Below are positions 33,543 through 33,679 of a DNA stretch of 33,679 nucleotides, one piece after another. The number at the start of each line of letters is the position of its first letter. Within the stretch, counting starts at the first letter, position 1. The translations under genes and the position numbers were made by a program. The stretch is from Terriglobia bacterium (GTDB lineage Bacteria; Acidobacteriota; Terriglobia; Bryobacterales; Bryobacteraceae). The DNA lies in contig JAIQFE010000046.1 of the NCBI GenBank assembly GCA_020073445.1, positions 1 through 33,679 on the forward strand, read 5' to 3'. The notes beneath the pieces were generated by a model that saw nothing but the letters and a program-made list of their open reading frames with translations, did no database searches and was not told the DNA's origin.

Positions 33543-33679
33543 CTGGTAATCATGCTACCCTCTTCGCCTTTGACTTGGGAGAGAGAGGATTCATCGTCGT
33601 CGAGGCGGTGGAAAAGTGGGTCCGCTTCGGATCCAAGCTGCGGTGGGAAACCGGTGCGTGGTTTTCCACGGCAGCGTCT
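33543..33679 (+). other. right-edge tail with an open frame running out of the window
   Basis: From about 33557 a frame reads LFAFDLGERGFIVV, then EAVEKWVRFGSKLRWETGAW and FSTAAS, up to the last base, without a stop. No ATG is in it; GTG codons are at 33609 and 33627. I recognise no family. It may be the start of a mobile-element gene behind the repeats at 33506-33542, or chance. Confidence 0.2.

Overview
The window (about 33.7 kb, GC-rich) looks like a chromosomal segment of an acidobacterium, most like the Solibacter/Bryobacter side of the phylum. This is inferred from gene content: a VWFA-related protein of the acidobacterial type, a DUF6152 secreted protein next to a '(S)DGKPDMNGVW' protein, a class V (archaeal-type) fructose-1,6-bisphosphatase, DUF6496, and many exported proteins of unknown role. 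No rRNA, tRNA, CRISPR array or replication origin was seen.

Layout. Positions 1-230 hold the C-terminal tail of a DDE transposase and probably the end of its insertion sequence. Next come a secreted S1/P1-nuclease-like protein (358-1404, +), a two-gene operon of secreted proteins (2773-1523, -) and a divergent IclR regulator (2839-3675, +). The gap between the last two carries a near-ideal palindrome that is a likely IclR operator. Positions 3988-5063 hold three small genes: an unknown, a small membrane protein and a PilZ domain protein.

The core is a co-directional run at 5324-15377: CBS-domain protein, small carboxypeptidase-regulatory-like protein, ABC ATPase, FtsX-type permease, HlyD-type adaptor, M48 metalloprotease, GroEL paralogue, class V FBPase/aldolase and zinc-ribbon thioredoxin. 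A separate Hsp20 gene follows (15572-16072). A good sigma-54 type -24/-12 sequence precedes both the CBS gene and the Hsp20 gene. I read the run as an envelope and protein quality-control plus redox plus gluconeogenesis stress cluster; this is inference from context.

Positions 16143-17106 are a decay zone: a secreted or membrane protein gene broken by one base, and a short remnant of a dienelactone-hydrolase-like gene. Then come NAD-type malic enzyme (17246-18697, +), a P2-type cation ATPase (18609-21281, -, overlapping the malic enzyme tail antisense), an AI-2E family exporter (21268-22350, -), a DUF6496 mini-protein (22438-22623, +), an MscS channel (22625-24277, -) and a DHH phosphoesterase (24385-25356, -). 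Malic enzyme and FBPase are both gluconeogenic/anaplerotic. The ATPase, AI-2E protein and MscS channel are membrane transport or osmotic functions.

The last third holds a two-subunit molybdenum hydroxylase of the isoquinoline 1-oxidoreductase type (25451-28143, +). A hairpin separates it from a convergent operon of a secreted alpha/beta hydrolase followed by a 1270-residue TPR+VWA protein (33427-28273, -). The right edge (33506-33679) shows a direct repeat resembling a transposon end and an open frame running off the window. Insertion-sequence signals at both edges and gene decay in the middle suggest a region that has been rearranged.
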